From Terfezia claveryi (Eukaryota; Ascomycota; Pezizomycetes; Pezizales; Pezizaceae), in the NCBI GenBank assembly GCA_015179025.1, contig WHUX01000222.1, positions 19,985 to 83,984 of the forward strand: a DNA stretch of 64,000 nucleotides. The letters are read 5' to 3'. Of the stretch, positions 24,849-37,053 are shown piece by piece. Under the pieces are notes generated by a model that saw only the letters and a program-made list of their open reading frames with translations, searched no databases and had not been told where the DNA came from. The first letter of the stretch is position 1. Each line of letters opens with the position of its first letter. The position numbers were made by a program, and so were the translations under genes.

Positions 24849-25460
24849 TGTAACAACAGCTCTAGGGACAGGACGACCAAGGGGTATGGCGGGGCGAGGA
24901 CAGGGACGAGGTGAGACACACGTAGGAGCGCTACGTATGTGACTAGGAAAACTAGGCTTGTCACGGACACCTGTTATGGATGTCACGGACGATGTCACGG
25001 GGGGCAGGATGTTCAGAAGGCAGGGGCTAGGGCAAGACACATGCTACGTGTGTGATCAGGGGAAGGCAGGGACAAGGCAAGGGCAGGGGGCAAGAGAGGC
25101 CAAGGGCAAGGGGCACGAGACACGCGGAGGCAGTTGCCACGTGTGTCGGAGGGAGGCAGCTGTGCTGCAGAGCTGTTCACGAGACAAGGGGGTGCACAAG
25201 GGAGGTGCATAGGCGTTGGGAGAGGCAAGGTCCTATATTGGATATACAAGACATTGGATGGGAATCCAACGAGAGGGCGGAGAGAGCAAGCTATATATAC
25301 AGGATTCCTTCCTGGCTGGCCAAGGCCACTGGAAGGAATAAGGTTCCCGAGACCCCTTATCTCGGGAACAGAGATAACAACGATATCAATCAACAATAAC
25401 GAGAGTCGGACGGAATCCCGTCTAACTCTCAAACCCGGCTAGGAAAGGACGGTTGTGACA
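24849..25460 (-). repeat. Gypsy-2 3' LTR
   Basis: 612 bp, pairing with 30588-31199. The plus strand runs TGTAACAACAG to GGTTGTGACA. The first 160 bases differ from the partner almost only by transitions. A polypurine tract (minus strand AAAGGGGGGATAG) adjoins at 25461-25473. It holds short direct repeats of TGTCACGGA. Confidence 0.93.
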
Positions 25461-25590
25461 CTATCCCCCCTTTAGGCTCGGAGCCCTAGCGACGAAAGAC
25501 AAGGCGAAAGGCAAGACAAAAACAAACAAACAAAACAGGTGACTAAAACCAATAACCTATAACACAACCAATTCCAGGACCACAAGAACA

Positions 25591-28500
25591 TCATTGGGTG
25601 GGGCGAGGCTTCCGGGGGTAACGCTGGTGGAACAGGGTGACCAAGTCCTGTACGTTTTCCAGGTCCTCCGCTGGTTGCCAGGTCGTCTCCTCATCTCCCA
25701 GCCATTTGACCTTATATTACAGGTGCCCATACTTTCTTCGGGAGTCCAGCACTTCCTCTACCTCCCATTCCTCCTCACCTTCGATAACCACTGGGGGAGG
25801 TGGAGGGTGTTTCTGGCCGGGGAGAGGGTCGCAAGTGGCAGGCTCAATCTCGGAGACATGGATGACTGGATGTCGTTTGATGTCTTTGGGGAACCTTAGG
25901 CGGTAGGCATGAGTGCCCACAGCGGCCAACACCTCAAATGGACCCAGGAACTTGTGGTCGAGCTTGCGGGAGGGCCGTTCTGTTCGGAAGTGCCGGCTGG
26001 AGAGCCATACCTTGTCGCCTGGCTGATATCTGGGGGCTGGCAACCATGAGCCATTAGCATATTCGGCTTGCCTGGCTTATGCATACCTCAGCTCTGCCAT
26101 CAGGGTTGAGTGGAGCTCAGCGATTCCGGCTGCGAATTCCTTGGCTGGGGGTTGGGCTTTCTGCAGGGGCGCCAGGGCATCCACGAACTGGGGGTGCCAA
26201 CCGTAATTAGCCAGGAAAGGGGATGTTTTGGAGGATTCCGAGAACTAGTTGTTCGTGGCGAATTCGCAGGTGGCCAGCAACGAAATCCAGTTATCCTGCT
26301 GGTAATTGACAAAGGCCCGCAGATATTGCTCCATAATGGCATTCATCCTCTCCGATTGGCCGTCCGTCTGGGGGTGATATGCCGTTGACAGGCGTACTTT
26401 GATCCCCAGAAGTTCGCAGAAGGCTTGCCAGAATTCTGAGGTAAACTGAGGGCTACGGTCGGATACGATCGACTCAGGAAGGCCATGGTATCGGAATACA
26501 TTGTTGAGGTAGAGATTGGCTAACTCTGGGGCGGAGCAGGTATCCCAGCAAGGTATAACATGCCTCATTTTCGTCAACCGATCTACCACCATCAAGATGG
26601 CATTGAACCCCGAATCTTCTGGCAACCCTGTCATGAAGTCCATAGTCAGGTGCAGCCACGGCCGATCAGGGATATCCAGAGGTTTCAGGGTCCCATACGG
26701 GGCATGGCGGACAGGCTTAGCACGCTTGCAAACGTGGCAGTTCTGTACGTACTGCTCCACGTCCTTCCATTGGTCAATCCATGTGTATTCCCTGGCCAGA
26801 AGCTCTAACGTTTTGGCCACTCCAGGGTGACCTGCAACCAGGCTGTTATGGTGTTCCTTGATCAATTGAAGGCGCAGCTCTCTTTCCGGCACATACAGCC
26901 GTTCGAGGTGGTAGAGAAGGCCTTCCTGGACGGTACACTCGGCTAGGGAGATCTTGGGGTGGCGGCACTGGCCAGAATCCACTGCGGTGATAATTTCCTT
27001 GGCCAGGGGGTCGTCCTCATATGCCTGTCTCACTAGTTGTCGGAGGTCAGCCTCAGCTTCCGCATCAGCCTCAGCCTCAGCTTCTGCAAGGGTATTGGCC
27101 GCTAGGTCGAGATTTTCAGGTTTTAGTACCACCTGATTCTGGTACTTCAGCCTTTCATCCCCCCCTTTAGGGAGATCTCCTGATCTCCTGGTCAGTGCAT
27201 CCAGCTTACCCCCAGCCTTTCCCGGCCAATACCTTATCTTGAAGTTAAACCGAGAGAGGAATTCCGACCACCTAGCCTGTCGGCGATTTAGCAATTTGGT
27301 GGTTGTGAAGTACTCTAGGTTCTTATGGTCAGAGAGGACCTCGATAACCCCCTTTGCCGATTCCAGGTGTGGTCTCCATTCCTCGAATGCTCGCACAATG
27401 GCCATTAACTCCTAATCATAGATTTCGTAATTACACTCCGCCAGGGAGTGTTTCTTTGAGAAATAGGCCACTGGGTGAAGGATCCCATTGTCATCATTCT
27501 GGGACAGAATTCCTGCAGAGACGTAATCGGAGGCATCGGTTTCGACAACACACTCACGGTCAGGGTCGAAATGGGCCAGAATAGGTGCTGAACAGAAGGC
27601 CTTTTTGAGGTTTTCGAAGGCTACCTGGGCTGCTGGATTCCATTGGAATGCCTTTTTCGTCATCGGGTGTGAACTAGCCTCCGCCTTCGTTTTCGTCAAA
27701 GCCGTGAGGGGTGCTGCGATCCTTGAGTATCCCAGGATAAATCGGCGGTAAAAGTTGGCAAATCCTAGGAAGGCTTGCATATCCTTCAAGTTGGCCGGGG
27801 TTTCCTACTCCTGGATTGCAGCAACTTTGGCGGGGTCCATCCTGATGCCTTCGGTGGTTATTATCAAGCCCAGATACTTCACCTCTTGCACATGGAATTC
27901 ACATTTTTCTGGCTTGAGGTATAACCTGGCTTGTTCCAGTTTCTCCAGGACTTGCCGGACATGGATTTTGTGTTCAGCCAGGGAGTCCAAGTAAATGAGG
28001 ATATCGTCAAGGTAGGCCGTGCAGAACACATCTAGGAAATCCCGCAGAGTGTCATTGATAAAGTGCTGAAAAGAGGCGGGGGCATTGGTTAGGCCGAAAG
28101 GCATCACATTGTACTCAAAATGGCCATATCTCGTCCGGAAGGCAGTTTTCCACTCCTCCCCCTCAGCAATTCGTACCAAGTTGTATGCCCCTCTCAGATC
28201 CAATTTGGTGAACCATTTTGCCTTGGAAAGCCTGGCTAATGTCTCCTGAATCAGGGGCAAGGGGTACCTGTTCTTGACCATTATCTCATTCAGGCCATGA
28301 TAATCAACACACAACCAAAGAGAGCCATCCGACTTCTTCACGAATAGCACCGGGGCACCCGCTGGGGAGGAGCTGTGGTGGATGAAGCTCTTGTTGAGGT
28401 TTTCCTCCAGATATTTTTTCAGAGCTTCCAGTTCCACCCAGGACATCCCATAGAGAGGTCCATAAGGGGGGGTCTTACCTGCTACCAGCGGGATTGTGTG

Positions 28501-29284
28501 GTCGTATGGTCGATGGGGGGCAAGCTTTCCTGCTGCTTTTTCCGAGAACAGGTCAATGAATTCATGGTATTCATCCAGAACCATGGATTTCCACTCCTCC
28601 TTGGGTCTCGTCTTGTTGATCTCTAGGTTCACCTCATGTATGGAGAGAGTGTGTGCCTTCAGCTTGTGCCTCCTGGTGAGGTATGCGAAAGCCCCTGCCC
28701 CGATAAAGCTAATGTTCAAGGGTTTTGGGGGCGCCAGGGGGACAGGGGGATGGGCAGCATTAATGTGCGCGGGCTAGTGTACTACCTGGGCTGGGTGGAT
28801 TATCGGGGGTGGTAAGGCGCATAGCCCCGTGATGGTAATTTTTGGACCTCCGCAGTTCTTTCTGCAATAATGGCTGTTGAATTGCAAGGTGTAATAGCCG
28901 AAGCTGACTGACACATCGTGCATTCTAAGCTAGGGGATCCCAAGCACAATTGGATATTTTAGTTTGGTCATGAACATTGGGAGGTCCTCCGAATGGTCTC
29001 CAATGGCACTGGGCAAACATGCGAGGTCAGTAATAGCCCCAGAAGAGATGGGCGGCTATCAATGACGTCGAGAAGACGGGGGTTTTTAACTTGGAGGTTG
29101 GTATGGAATTTTTACTGACGAAGGTCTGATCAGTGAATGCAATTCCCGAAGCACCACAATCTATGAGAGCTGATGTTACCACTGTTTTACCATTGAATTT
29201 AACAGTTATTGGTACTACAAAATGCTCGCCAAACAAGCGAGATTCATCAACAGACATAGGTGCGGGCAAAGAAAACGCAGACAA
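25591..29284 (-). pseudogene. Gypsy-2 Pol: protease, RT, RNase H, integrase, chromodomain (few stops)
   Basis: Protease LIDCGASGIAF with catalytic Asp at 29159-29161. The RT domain (28719-27805) holds [13 protein letters not shown] and active-site Y-L-D-D at 28003-28014. RNase [21 protein letters not shown] and LSDHKNLEYF. The integrase (27405-26245) has the H-H-C-C zinc site (HHNSLVAGHPG, CHVCKRAK) and core residues in LTMDFMTGLP, SDRSPQFTS and SERMNAIME. The C-terminal chromodomain is EWEVEEVLDSRRKYGH, then YKVKWLGDEETTWQP, with the stop at 25591-25593. The frame is broken only at scattered TAG codons (near 27812, 27414, 26248, 25716) and around 28740-29030. Pol would copy the element RNA and insert the cDNA. 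Confidence 0.92.
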
Positions 29285-29325
29285 AGATAAATGACCCTGG
29301 GCAGGTCCCTTGCTAGTGTCAGTAA

Positions 29326-30552
29326 CTAGGCAAGGGACTCCCCTTTTCCCGACTCTTCAACTTCTTCAATCCGTGACTCGGATATGGCATGGGCCGCTAG
29401 GGAGCGGTTCTTGCGGAGGGGACATGCTGCAATGAAGTGATCCCCTTTCCCACAGGCGATACACAACCCATTGTTGCGACGACGTTCCCTCTCTTCTTGT
29501 GTTAGGCGGGGCCTACCTGAAGATAAATCCATGGGGGTGGTGCCGCCAGCTACAAGGGATGGGTGGGCTAGCTTATTGGCCATAGGTTGGGTCTGAGAGC
29601 TCGGGTTCTGGGGCCACGGTTGCTGTGTTTGGCTCTGGGGGTGCTGTACTCTCACAGGCCGTTAGGTACTGGAGGCGCTGGTCTGGGCTCTCAACCTAGC
29701 CAATTTTTGCTCCATCTTCGATGCCTGATCAATGTATTCGTCGAGAGTTTTAACATCTGGAGATTGCAGGAGGGCCTTTTTGAGCTCAATATTGAGGCCT
29801 TCCTCGAATTGTTTCCGCTTCACCCGATCGTTCCACTCCACCTCTGCTGCCAACCTTGAGAATTCAGCCACATATGCTGAGAGGTCATGTCCTCTCTGTT
29901 TTAGTTCTCGGAGAGCACGAGTTGCCGTACCCATGGGATCTGGGTCTCCAAAAGCGTGGTCGAGGATTGTGAATAAAGCAGCGACGTCGGGGAGGTTGAA
30001 GCGGTCATCGAGCACATAGGGTTGGACCTGGTCCAAAGCTATGCCCTCCAGTAGGCCATATATATAGGCTAATCGGTGCTGAATAGTAGGGAACTTTGCA
30101 GCATCCCCATTCAGTTTGATCTTAATGGAATTTTTCCAGGCTTTCAGGCAAGTCCTGTCGCCATTAAACTTCGGTGGGGTGGGGAGATCTTGAGTCTTAG
30201 GTGCCTGGGATACTTGGGGTGCTGCTTGGTTTCCAATCGTGTCCAGGGCCCTATTCAGAGTCTAGATGGTTCTTCTTTCGTTGATTAAGTCGTTCTGGGC
30301 GGTCGCGAGGTCGGCCTGGCATGAGAGGAGGTCTTCGGTGAGTATCGTGATCTCGTCGTTGGTCCTGGTCTGTTTCTGTTGGCCTTCATGTATGGCTGAT
30401 TCCAGCTGTTGGCCTAAGGCATCCGCGGCAAGGTATATGTCGATAATGGTCTGGCGATAACTGCCGAAGTCGGCCTGGTTCATAGGGATGGGTAGGGCTT
30501 GCCAGGCCCGAAATCTGACTGCGAGTGCGGGAGTGGTGTCTTGGTTAGACAT
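29326..30552 (-). pseudogene. Gypsy-2 Gag with intact zinc knuckle
   Basis: ATG at 30552 (MSNQDTTPALAVRFRAWQ). An N-terminal helical region (ALGQQLESAIHEGQQKQTRT) is followed by the Gag core (PTPPKFNGDRTCLKAWKNSI, LAYIYGLLEGIALDQVQPYV, FEEGLNIELKKALLQSPDVK) and a canonical zinc knuckle C-x2-C-x4-H-x4-C at 29422-29463. TAG codons near 30264 and 29670 split the frame; both fit single C-to-T or G-to-A changes. Confidence 0.9.
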
Positions 30553-30587
30553 TGAGCGTACCGGTTAATCAGAGTGATCCAACGTAG

Positions 30588-31199
30588 TGTAACGACGGCT
30601 CTAGGGACAGGGCGACCAAGAGGTACGCCGGGGCGAGAAAAGGGACGAGGTGAGACACACATAGGAGCACTATGTGTGTGACTAGGAAAACTAGGCTTGT
30701 CACGGACACCTGTCACGGATGTCACGGACGATGTCATGGGGGGCAGGATGTTCAGAAGGCAGGGGCTAGGGCAAGACACACGCTACGTGTGTGATCAGGG
30801 GAAGGCAGGGACAAGGCAAGGGCAGAGGGTAAGAGAGGCCGAGGGCAAGGGGCACGATACACGCGGAGGCAGTTGCCGCATGTGTCGGAGGGAGGCAGCT
30901 GTACTGCAGAGCTGTTCACGAGACAAGGGGGTGCACAAGGGAGGTGCACAGGCGTTGGGAGAGGCAAGGTCCTGTATTGGATATACAAGACGTTGGATGG
31001 GGATCCAACGAGAGGGCGGAGAGAGCAAGCTATATATACAGGATTCCTTCCTGGCTGGCCAAGGCCACCGGAAGGAATAAGGTTCCCGAGACCCCTTATC
31101 TCGGGAACAGAGATAACAACGATATCAATCAACAATAACAAGAGTCGAACGGAATCCCATCTGACTCTCAAACCCAGCTAGGAAAGGACGGTTATGACA
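30588..31199 (-). repeat. Gypsy-2 5' LTR
   Basis: 612 bp, pairing with 24849-25460. The plus strand runs TGTAACGACGG to GTTATGACA. The likely primer-binding site begins TTGGATC on the minus strand, just left of 30588. Confidence 0.93.
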
Positions 31200-31204
31200 T
31201 TCAT

Positions 31205-31715
31205 TGTAGTGCCTGTGCTCCCTTCCTCTTTCTTTTTACTCTCTGCTATGAGTAAATGCTGAGTTACCAGTTCCACTAATAAAGCTCCTTCTTTTGTTCT
31301 TAAAGCATATCTAATTCCAGTGTACTCTAAGCCTAAACCATTTAGAATCCTATTTGCTATTCGTTCTAGTGGGATCATCACTCCTAAATCTTGTAGTTGT
31401 GTGGATAAGTTTCATATGTGATATTTCTGCAAGGATTTCCCATGCTTCCATACCCATTGTCATATGTGAACACAAGTATTGTTGATCTTTCTCACAGGAT
31501 AGGTGGATTATGGCTTTTATATATTCTTGAGCTCTTTTCTACTTTGCTACTTGTTCAACCAGTTCTCTTGGTAGACTGTCTTCGTTCATAGGTCCCCAAA
31601 GATCTTTTAATACAAGCAGTGATCATATATCCTCTTTCCATTTGTGATAGTTGCTCTCATGTAGTTTCACTACTTTCATGAAGGGGCTTTCAGCATGTGC
31701 AGCCTCTTGTGCCAT
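31205..31715 (-). pseudogene. Copia-2 Gag N-terminal half
   Basis: ATG at 31715 (MAQEAAHAESPFMKVVKLHE), followed by SNYHKWKEDI, the usual copia Gag opening (a conserved W after Y-x-x-W-K). The continuation reads MTMGMEAWEIL. A TAG near 31623 and at least one frameshift break it. Gypsy-2 separates it from the rest of Gag at 24848. Confidence 0.8.
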
Positions 31716-31805
31716 CTTCAGGGCAAAAAAAAGGGTATAGAAAGGTAGAAGTAGAGTGAAAAATTGTATGGTCAAATGCAGAGAAAAAGACTCCAGGCTC
31801 AAAAC

Positions 31806-32008
31806 TAGGAACACTTGTGTGTAGGAATGTTTATGTGGTTGTTGCTTCTCTTCTTCTTATATTCATCCTTGTAGAAGAGTAGTTCATAATTCTGTCCTAA
31901 AGGTTTCAACCTTATGGTCAAGTACTAGTGTCATCATCCTAGTGTCCACTATCTAATATGCACTAATGACTAATGTCCATACTGCGTTGCATAGCATATA
32001 TGCTCTCA
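31806..32008 (-). repeat. Copia-2 5' LTR
   Basis: 203 bp, same length as 13964-14166. Just downstream on the minus strand is GTTTTGAGCC, which resembles the half-tRNA-iMet site GGTTATGAGCC with a mismatch, so it is the probable primer site. Confidence 0.9.
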
Positions 32009-32013
32009 ATAAT

Positions 32014-34861
32014 TATATACCCAATATAAACAAGAACAAATATTTAATAGTTCTTAAATTAAGATATAGGTCTCTTCCTTTTAAAATTACTTAATAAAAT
32101 ATACTTGCTCCTAAAAGAGTGAAAGAAATTGCTATCAACTTAGCTGATAGTAATTAGTAATAGTACAAAAGAATATATTAGTTCTTTTATCAAGACTTCT
32201 ACTGTCCTACTCATAACAACTTCTATACTATAAACAACTACATGTTTACTATTGAAATATGTACAATCTATAATTACTATAAATTTAGCAGTTTAAACTA
32301 TGACTTATTAGCTTCAGTTCTTAAGAAGGAGAAGGAATTGCTTAAAACTCATATTGCATATCTTATATCTATAAATGACTTTTATAAGGAACTAGTACCA
32401 GTATAACCAATACCAGTATATTTACCTCTATAAACTCTTAGTTATAAAGAAGCTATTTATAAAATTATGGACTAGGTAAAGAAATAGAATATTAACAAGC
32501 TAATAAGTATCTAATAAATAGAATAAGAAATTAAGAATACTCTTGTTACTCTTCAACAATCATAAAATATACCTCAAAAGCTAGCTGTAACTACTAGTAG
32601 TAGTAATGTAATTCTAATCAATACTACTACTATTACTACTTATTTTCAAAAGCAAGTAACTATTAAAGAAGACTTAGTACTCTCCTTCATTTAATCCACT
32701 AAGACTTTCAGATAGTATTATAACTTTTGTAAGTATATAGAACATAATACTTCCATATGTAAGGAGAAGAAACTTAATATTAATGACTTCAAATAAAGGA
32801 TTGAACTGACCTTCAATAAGCTTATTGAAGAGAAATATATTACTAATAGATTGGAAGATAACAAGTACTACTTTATCCTGTAATAGTTATATCAGGAAAG
32901 ATTTTTAAGATGGCTCTTATACCTTTTGTTAGCATTAGGTAGTATTAAGTAGTATTAAGTAGCATTGAGTGGTATCTTGTAGCATCTAAGTGTCTTTAGT
33001 AGCATCCAGACATATTTGGAAACATGTTTCTTGGACACTACTAGAAACACTTGGATGCTACTGGATGCCACTTATTACTACCAATACTACTTAATGCTAT
33101 AAGAAGGTAAACTTTTCAAAATTAAAATCTTTTCTAATATAGACTAAGATATAGGTATAAAAGCTACATATTAATCATGTATGAGAGTATGTTCTATTTG
33201 AAAGAACGATTGTAGTATCTTTATGAACTATAAGAATTATAAGAGAAGAGAAGTATTTTTGTATTTCAAGAACTAATAAGAATAATAAAAATTAGTTTTA
33301 CCCTCTACCTTTAATATTAAGGGTAAAAACTATCTTAAATTAGTTATTAAAGATATATATGAAGCAACTACTTATAGTGGCATTGAAAAAATGATAAAAT
33401 ATTTTACTAATCAATATAATTATTAGTCTTTTGTAAAACTAACTAAGGACTATATTAGGAGTTGTAATACTTGTCAATAGACAAAGTATTCTAATAAGGT
33501 GCCACTTAAACTCATAATTCTATTATATATATTAAGTAGGCTATAGATAGACATATCAATAGATTTTCTTAAGTTAGTACCTGTTTTTATTAAGTATTTA
33601 ATTTTGTACCTAAATATTCTTATTGAAAAAGATTATATAGTTTGTATTTTAAGACTTTGGATGATTGTCAATAGATAGTCAGGATTTAAATTTCTTATTT
33701 CTATTTTAGATAATTTTACAGTAGAATAATGTACTACTACTTTTGATACTTATATAGTTCTAACTATAGGATACCACTTTTGTATTGTTTTTGATCAAGA
33801 CACTTTTTTTATATTAATGCACTTTTCAGATTGGACTAAGAATAAAGGAATTAAGTTAGAATTATCTATTATATATCATCTATATATAGATAAACAATTA
33901 GAAATTATAAATAAAGAAATTCTATAAGTAGTAAGAGACTATAAAATTAAAGAATTTGATTAGCTATAAGAACTACTAAAGATATAATTAAAACTTAACT
34001 CTAGGTATAATGCTACTAGATAGAATAGCCTCTATTCTACACTATTTAAATTTCATGTATATTTTGGTATATTAATACTTCTCTACCTTATTAATATATA
34101 TATACTAGTAAATAAACATTATGAAATAATATCTAAAAATTTATATAACACTAAGAAAACTCAAGCATCTTAAGTAAATAAATGACAATCCAATACAACT
34201 AATTTTTTAGTTAGATAATAAGTTATACTTTCTTTAGAAAATATTAACTTATTAAATATTTTACCTAAACTTAAAGTAAGATAGCTAGACCTATTTTCTA
34301 TTGTTTCTAGCAATTAGAAATGCAATAATTATAGCCTAGACCTATTTAGTCAACTTGACCTATACCTTATATATAATATTTTTTTTATGAACAAACTTAA
34401 ACTCTATTATAAAAATGATCCTACTCAATTCCCTTATAGACAAACTTAAGAATTGGAACCAATTTAAGATGATTATTATGAAGTTGAAAAGGTATTAGAA
34501 TTTAGAACAGCTACTTGAACTGAAGAAAGATAATATAAGGTTAAATCACTAGGATATTCTTTTAAATATAATTTCTAGATAAATACTAAGAATATTACCA
34601 CTGAAATTCTTCAAGACTTCTAAATGACTAGAAGTATAAAAAACATATTTAAGAGATGACAAACAATTGAAAAGAAATAAAAACTATGAACTGGAGATGA
34701 GATTCAAGCTCTCATGCAATAAGAATAAAATAAAATTATAAGTCAAGGAAATACGAAAGATATTTATATTAATACTAACGTATTAACAATCTTAAAATAT
34801 ATAGAAACTAATTTAGTAGAATAAAAAAAGCAAAGATAGAAAATCTTTCTATATGGGAAAG
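32014..34861 (+). pseudogene. Gypsy-A integrase and chromodomain relic
   Basis: Continuation of gypsy-A Pol after copia-2. Read through stops, it shows an integrase zinc site (Cys-Asn-Thr-Cys at 33463-33474), core segments (QIDISIDFLKLVP, SNYRIPLL-like, DNFTVEQ) and a chromodomain-like C-terminus near 34470-34620 (YEVEKVLEFRTAT then YKVKSLGYSFKYN). The polypurine run GGGAAAG precedes the 3' LTR. Every frame is saturated with stops. A MITE sits at 32889-33141. Confidence 0.65.
32889..33141. mobile_element. MITE with AGTAGCATC minisatellite core
   Basis: The ends TATATCAGGAAAGATTTTTA and, inverted, TATATTAGAAAAGATTTTAA form terminal inverted repeats. The middle is a degenerate repeat of AGTAGCATCYAG/AGTATTA units. 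It lies in gypsy-A integrase. Confidence 0.65.
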
Positions 34862-35450
34862 TATAATAGAGAATATTATTTCATTACTTATATAATTGTT
34901 TATATACTTTTGTATTTCCTATATTACTACAATGTTATATAACTAAGCCTCTTAGTTGAAAAACTAGCTTTCTACTATTTCCTACTACTTTATAAGTATC
35001 TATAGTATATAGAATTCAATATAGAAAATTCTGGGAAACTTACTATATAAGCATACCCTTTTTATAGCTATATGACCCTTTTATATAGTATACTATCATC
35101 TAATATACTATGCTTTATTAAATTTATTTTCTTAGTTATCAAATCTCAGAAGAGTATGAATAGGCCGCTAGATTTCTTTTAGAATCTATATAAATCTAAG
35201 AAGTAGATAAGTATCTATTGCAAGCCTATATACTAATTAGATCAAGATCATATAGCTTAAATAGTACAAATTCATAAAATATAGATTATACTAGTTAATT
35301 ACTGTTCTCAAGTAAAACATCTTATATAGAGATCTCTTTACTCTTCTAAGGTACTATTTTAGTAGAACCAAAATATATAAATATCTATACCTATAGATAT
35401 AGATTCTATAAATAGTACTGAATATATACTATCTAGTACCATTTATTATA
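34862..35450 (+). repeat. Gypsy-A 3' LTR
   Basis: 589 bp, TATAATAGAGAA to ATTTATTATA, homologous to the solo LTR at 2783. The right flank CACAG (35451-35455) is the TSD partner of TATAG at 4666-4670. Confidence 0.88.
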
Positions 35451-35455
35451 CACAG

Positions 35456-35580
35456 CCAACTGCAAGCAAAAGTACTACAATAGAAACAAATTAAATTATA
35501 TATAAGAAATAATATTGAACTAGAAGAATATACTAAGGAATTTGTAGAAAATCTAAAAAAGGTAAAAGAAATATATTTAA
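35456..35580. other. Right flank of gypsy-A, unidentified AT-rich relic
   Basis: The short stretch is the pre-insertion continuation of 3779-4665. It could be an old gag fragment (AATATTGAACTAGAAGAATA region), but it cannot be assigned. Confidence 0.4.
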
Positions 35581-35830
35581 TATCAAGAAAAAAAAGAGTT
35601 TATTTCAAGTGTCTCTAAAGACAGTAATACCAGTAGAGACAAGGTATATCTCTATAATTCACAGAATATCTCTCAGTATCTCCAAAAGATGCTAGGAGAT
35701 ACTGGTAGATATATGAAAGACATTTATGAAATACTCGGGAGATACAAAAGATACAAAAGATACAGGAGACAACCCTGTCTTTTAGAGATACCACCTGGTA
35801 TCTTAATGCTACTTTTTTCTTACTAATGAA
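35581..35830 (-). mobile_element. MITE with GTCTC minisatellite core, inverted copy
   Basis: Matches the reverse complement of the MITE at 40333-40570 end to end, with many C-to-T or G-to-A differences. Degenerate ends are ATATCAAGAAAAAA and TTTTTTCTTACTAATG. The core is built from GTCTCC/GAGATAC hexamer-like units. Confidence 0.75.
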
Positions 35831-37053
35831 TATTAAGTAGGTATTTCAAAAAAAGTTCTCTAATATTTCTAGACATAGATAGTTAGGAGAAGGATAAGGC
35901 AACTATACTTGCTAAGAATGACTTAGTATAAGCCAGAAATAGTCTAGTAAGTAATAAGGATATAGATAGAGGTAATACTAATAGTAAGGCTAGTAAAGAT
36001 AAAATAAAGAAGGTAAAGTAGATAAAGATCTATATAAAAATAGAGAGGATAAGTCTGAGGATAATAATTAGGAGAATATAAATTTAGAGAGTGAGAATAA
36101 TAAGAATGATAAGTTAAAGAATAAAGATTTAAAAAATAAGTTATAGAATATAAATAATATGAAGTTAAAAGAAATACTTTTTTAAAAGAAATAGAGTAGA
36201 AGTTGTATAAATATTTTATTAGAAGGTAAAGGATAGAGAAGAGAAGTTCTAAAATATAGAAAATATAGATTAGAAATAAATATATATTATAAACATATGA
36301 AATATATTTAGTTAGAGAAAATATATAAATTATTAGGAGTATATGGGAAGTAGAAAATAGGATTCTTAATAAGATAAATAGAATATGCTATAGTATAAGC
36401 AGAGGATACAAATGTTTAGTACTAGTATTACATAGAATAGGAGTTATATATATATAATAGAGATCTAGTAAGGATAAAAAAAATAAAAAAATACAGATAT
36501 ATAAATTATTAAAGGTAGAACTATATTAGGAACATATAGGCTAAGACTATAAGTAGCTAGTATAGTCTGAATATATTTAGGGATAAAAGTACCTAGGTAG
36601 GAAGATAAAAGTATATAGAAAGAAAGTTCAGCATAGTCTGATAATTAGTATATTAGAGTGGAAATCTATAGTATAAATCTTTATAATATAAAATATTATA
36701 TATATATAAGAAAAAAGATAATTCTTCTTAAAACTATATATATTATATACTTATATAAACTATAATAATACTTATATAATCTATAATATACTTATATTTA
36801 TTAAAGTTATATCTACATTTTATTCTACTAATAATACTTCAGAAAGTCTCATTCTATTATATAAAGGTTGTACTTTTTGAGAGTCAAATAGCAGAATCTG
36901 TCTAACTCTTATTCTTATTATTGTTCTTATTCTTGTTGTTTGGAGTTAGAGTTAGGGTTTTTGTTATTGCACTTGTTATTATTTTCTATATTATTTGCTA
37001 GTTGTTATATTTAGGCCTCTAATCACTAGAGCTCTAGCTTAAAGGGGAGATAA
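35831..37053 (+). pseudogene. Gypsy-4: Pol 3' remnant of a gypsy-1-family element, plus strand
   Basis: The stretch 36890-37053 matches the reverse complement of gypsy-1 15054-15190 (the region between Pol stop and LTR), including a CTAAAGGGG-type polypurine tract before the LTR. Just upstream, LFYxxYFRKSH near 36823 matches the Pol terminus LFHQRYPRKPR of gypsy-2. Further upstream it is too decayed to assign. Confidence 0.6.

Larger units (their letters stand above)
24849..31199 (-). mobile_element. Gypsy-2: Ty3/gypsy chromovirus inserted in copia-2 gag
   Basis: 6351 bp with LTRs of 612 bp each (24849-25460, 30588-31199) and a perfect 5-bp duplication TTCAT (24844-24848, 31200-31204). Minus-strand order is Gag, protease, RT, RNase H, integrase, chromodomain. 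It is the best preserved retroelement in the window: RT motif Y-L-D-D, the zinc knuckle and the integrase triad are intact and only a handful of stops are seen. It is related to gypsy-1 throughout but has a different LTR, so it is a sister subfamily. Confidence 0.95.
13964..32008 (-). mobile_element. Copia-2: Ty1/copia element with two gypsy elements nested in it
   Basis: The LTRs 13964-14166 and 31806-32008 are both 203 bp. The flanks carry the same 5-bp duplication ATAAT (13959-13963, 32009-32013). On the minus strand the order is Gag, zinc knuckle, protease, integrase, RT, RNase H: the copia order (integrase before RT). Removing gypsy-1 (6187 bp plus 5) and gypsy-2 (6351 bp plus 5) gives a 5497-bp element. 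A polypurine tract (GGGGGGAGG on the minus strand) adjoins the 3' LTR. Its polyprotein ends in a C2H2 zinc finger. Decay is moderate. Confidence 0.92.
4671..35450 (+). mobile_element. Gypsy-A: Ty3/gypsy chromovirus, heavily RIPed, split by nested insertions
   Basis: Left LTR 4671-7074 and right LTR 34862-35450 are both 589 bp once the F1 insertion and its duplication are removed from the left one. The flanks TATAG and CACAG differ only by two C-to-T changes and form the TSD. Between them on the plus strand lie relics of Gag, zinc knuckle, protease, RT, RNase H, integrase and chromodomain in chromovirus order. Subtracting F1 (1815 bp with TSD), F2 (1824) and copia-2 (18050) leaves about 9.09 kb, which still includes one MITE. 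Almost every frame is full of TAA/TAG/TGA, so it is dead. Confidence 0.88.

Noticed and set aside
24958..25442. Arg/Gly-rich frames in the gypsy-2 LTR (and at 30697-31181)
   Set aside because: Present in both LTR copies in several frames without motifs; low-complexity LTR sequence.
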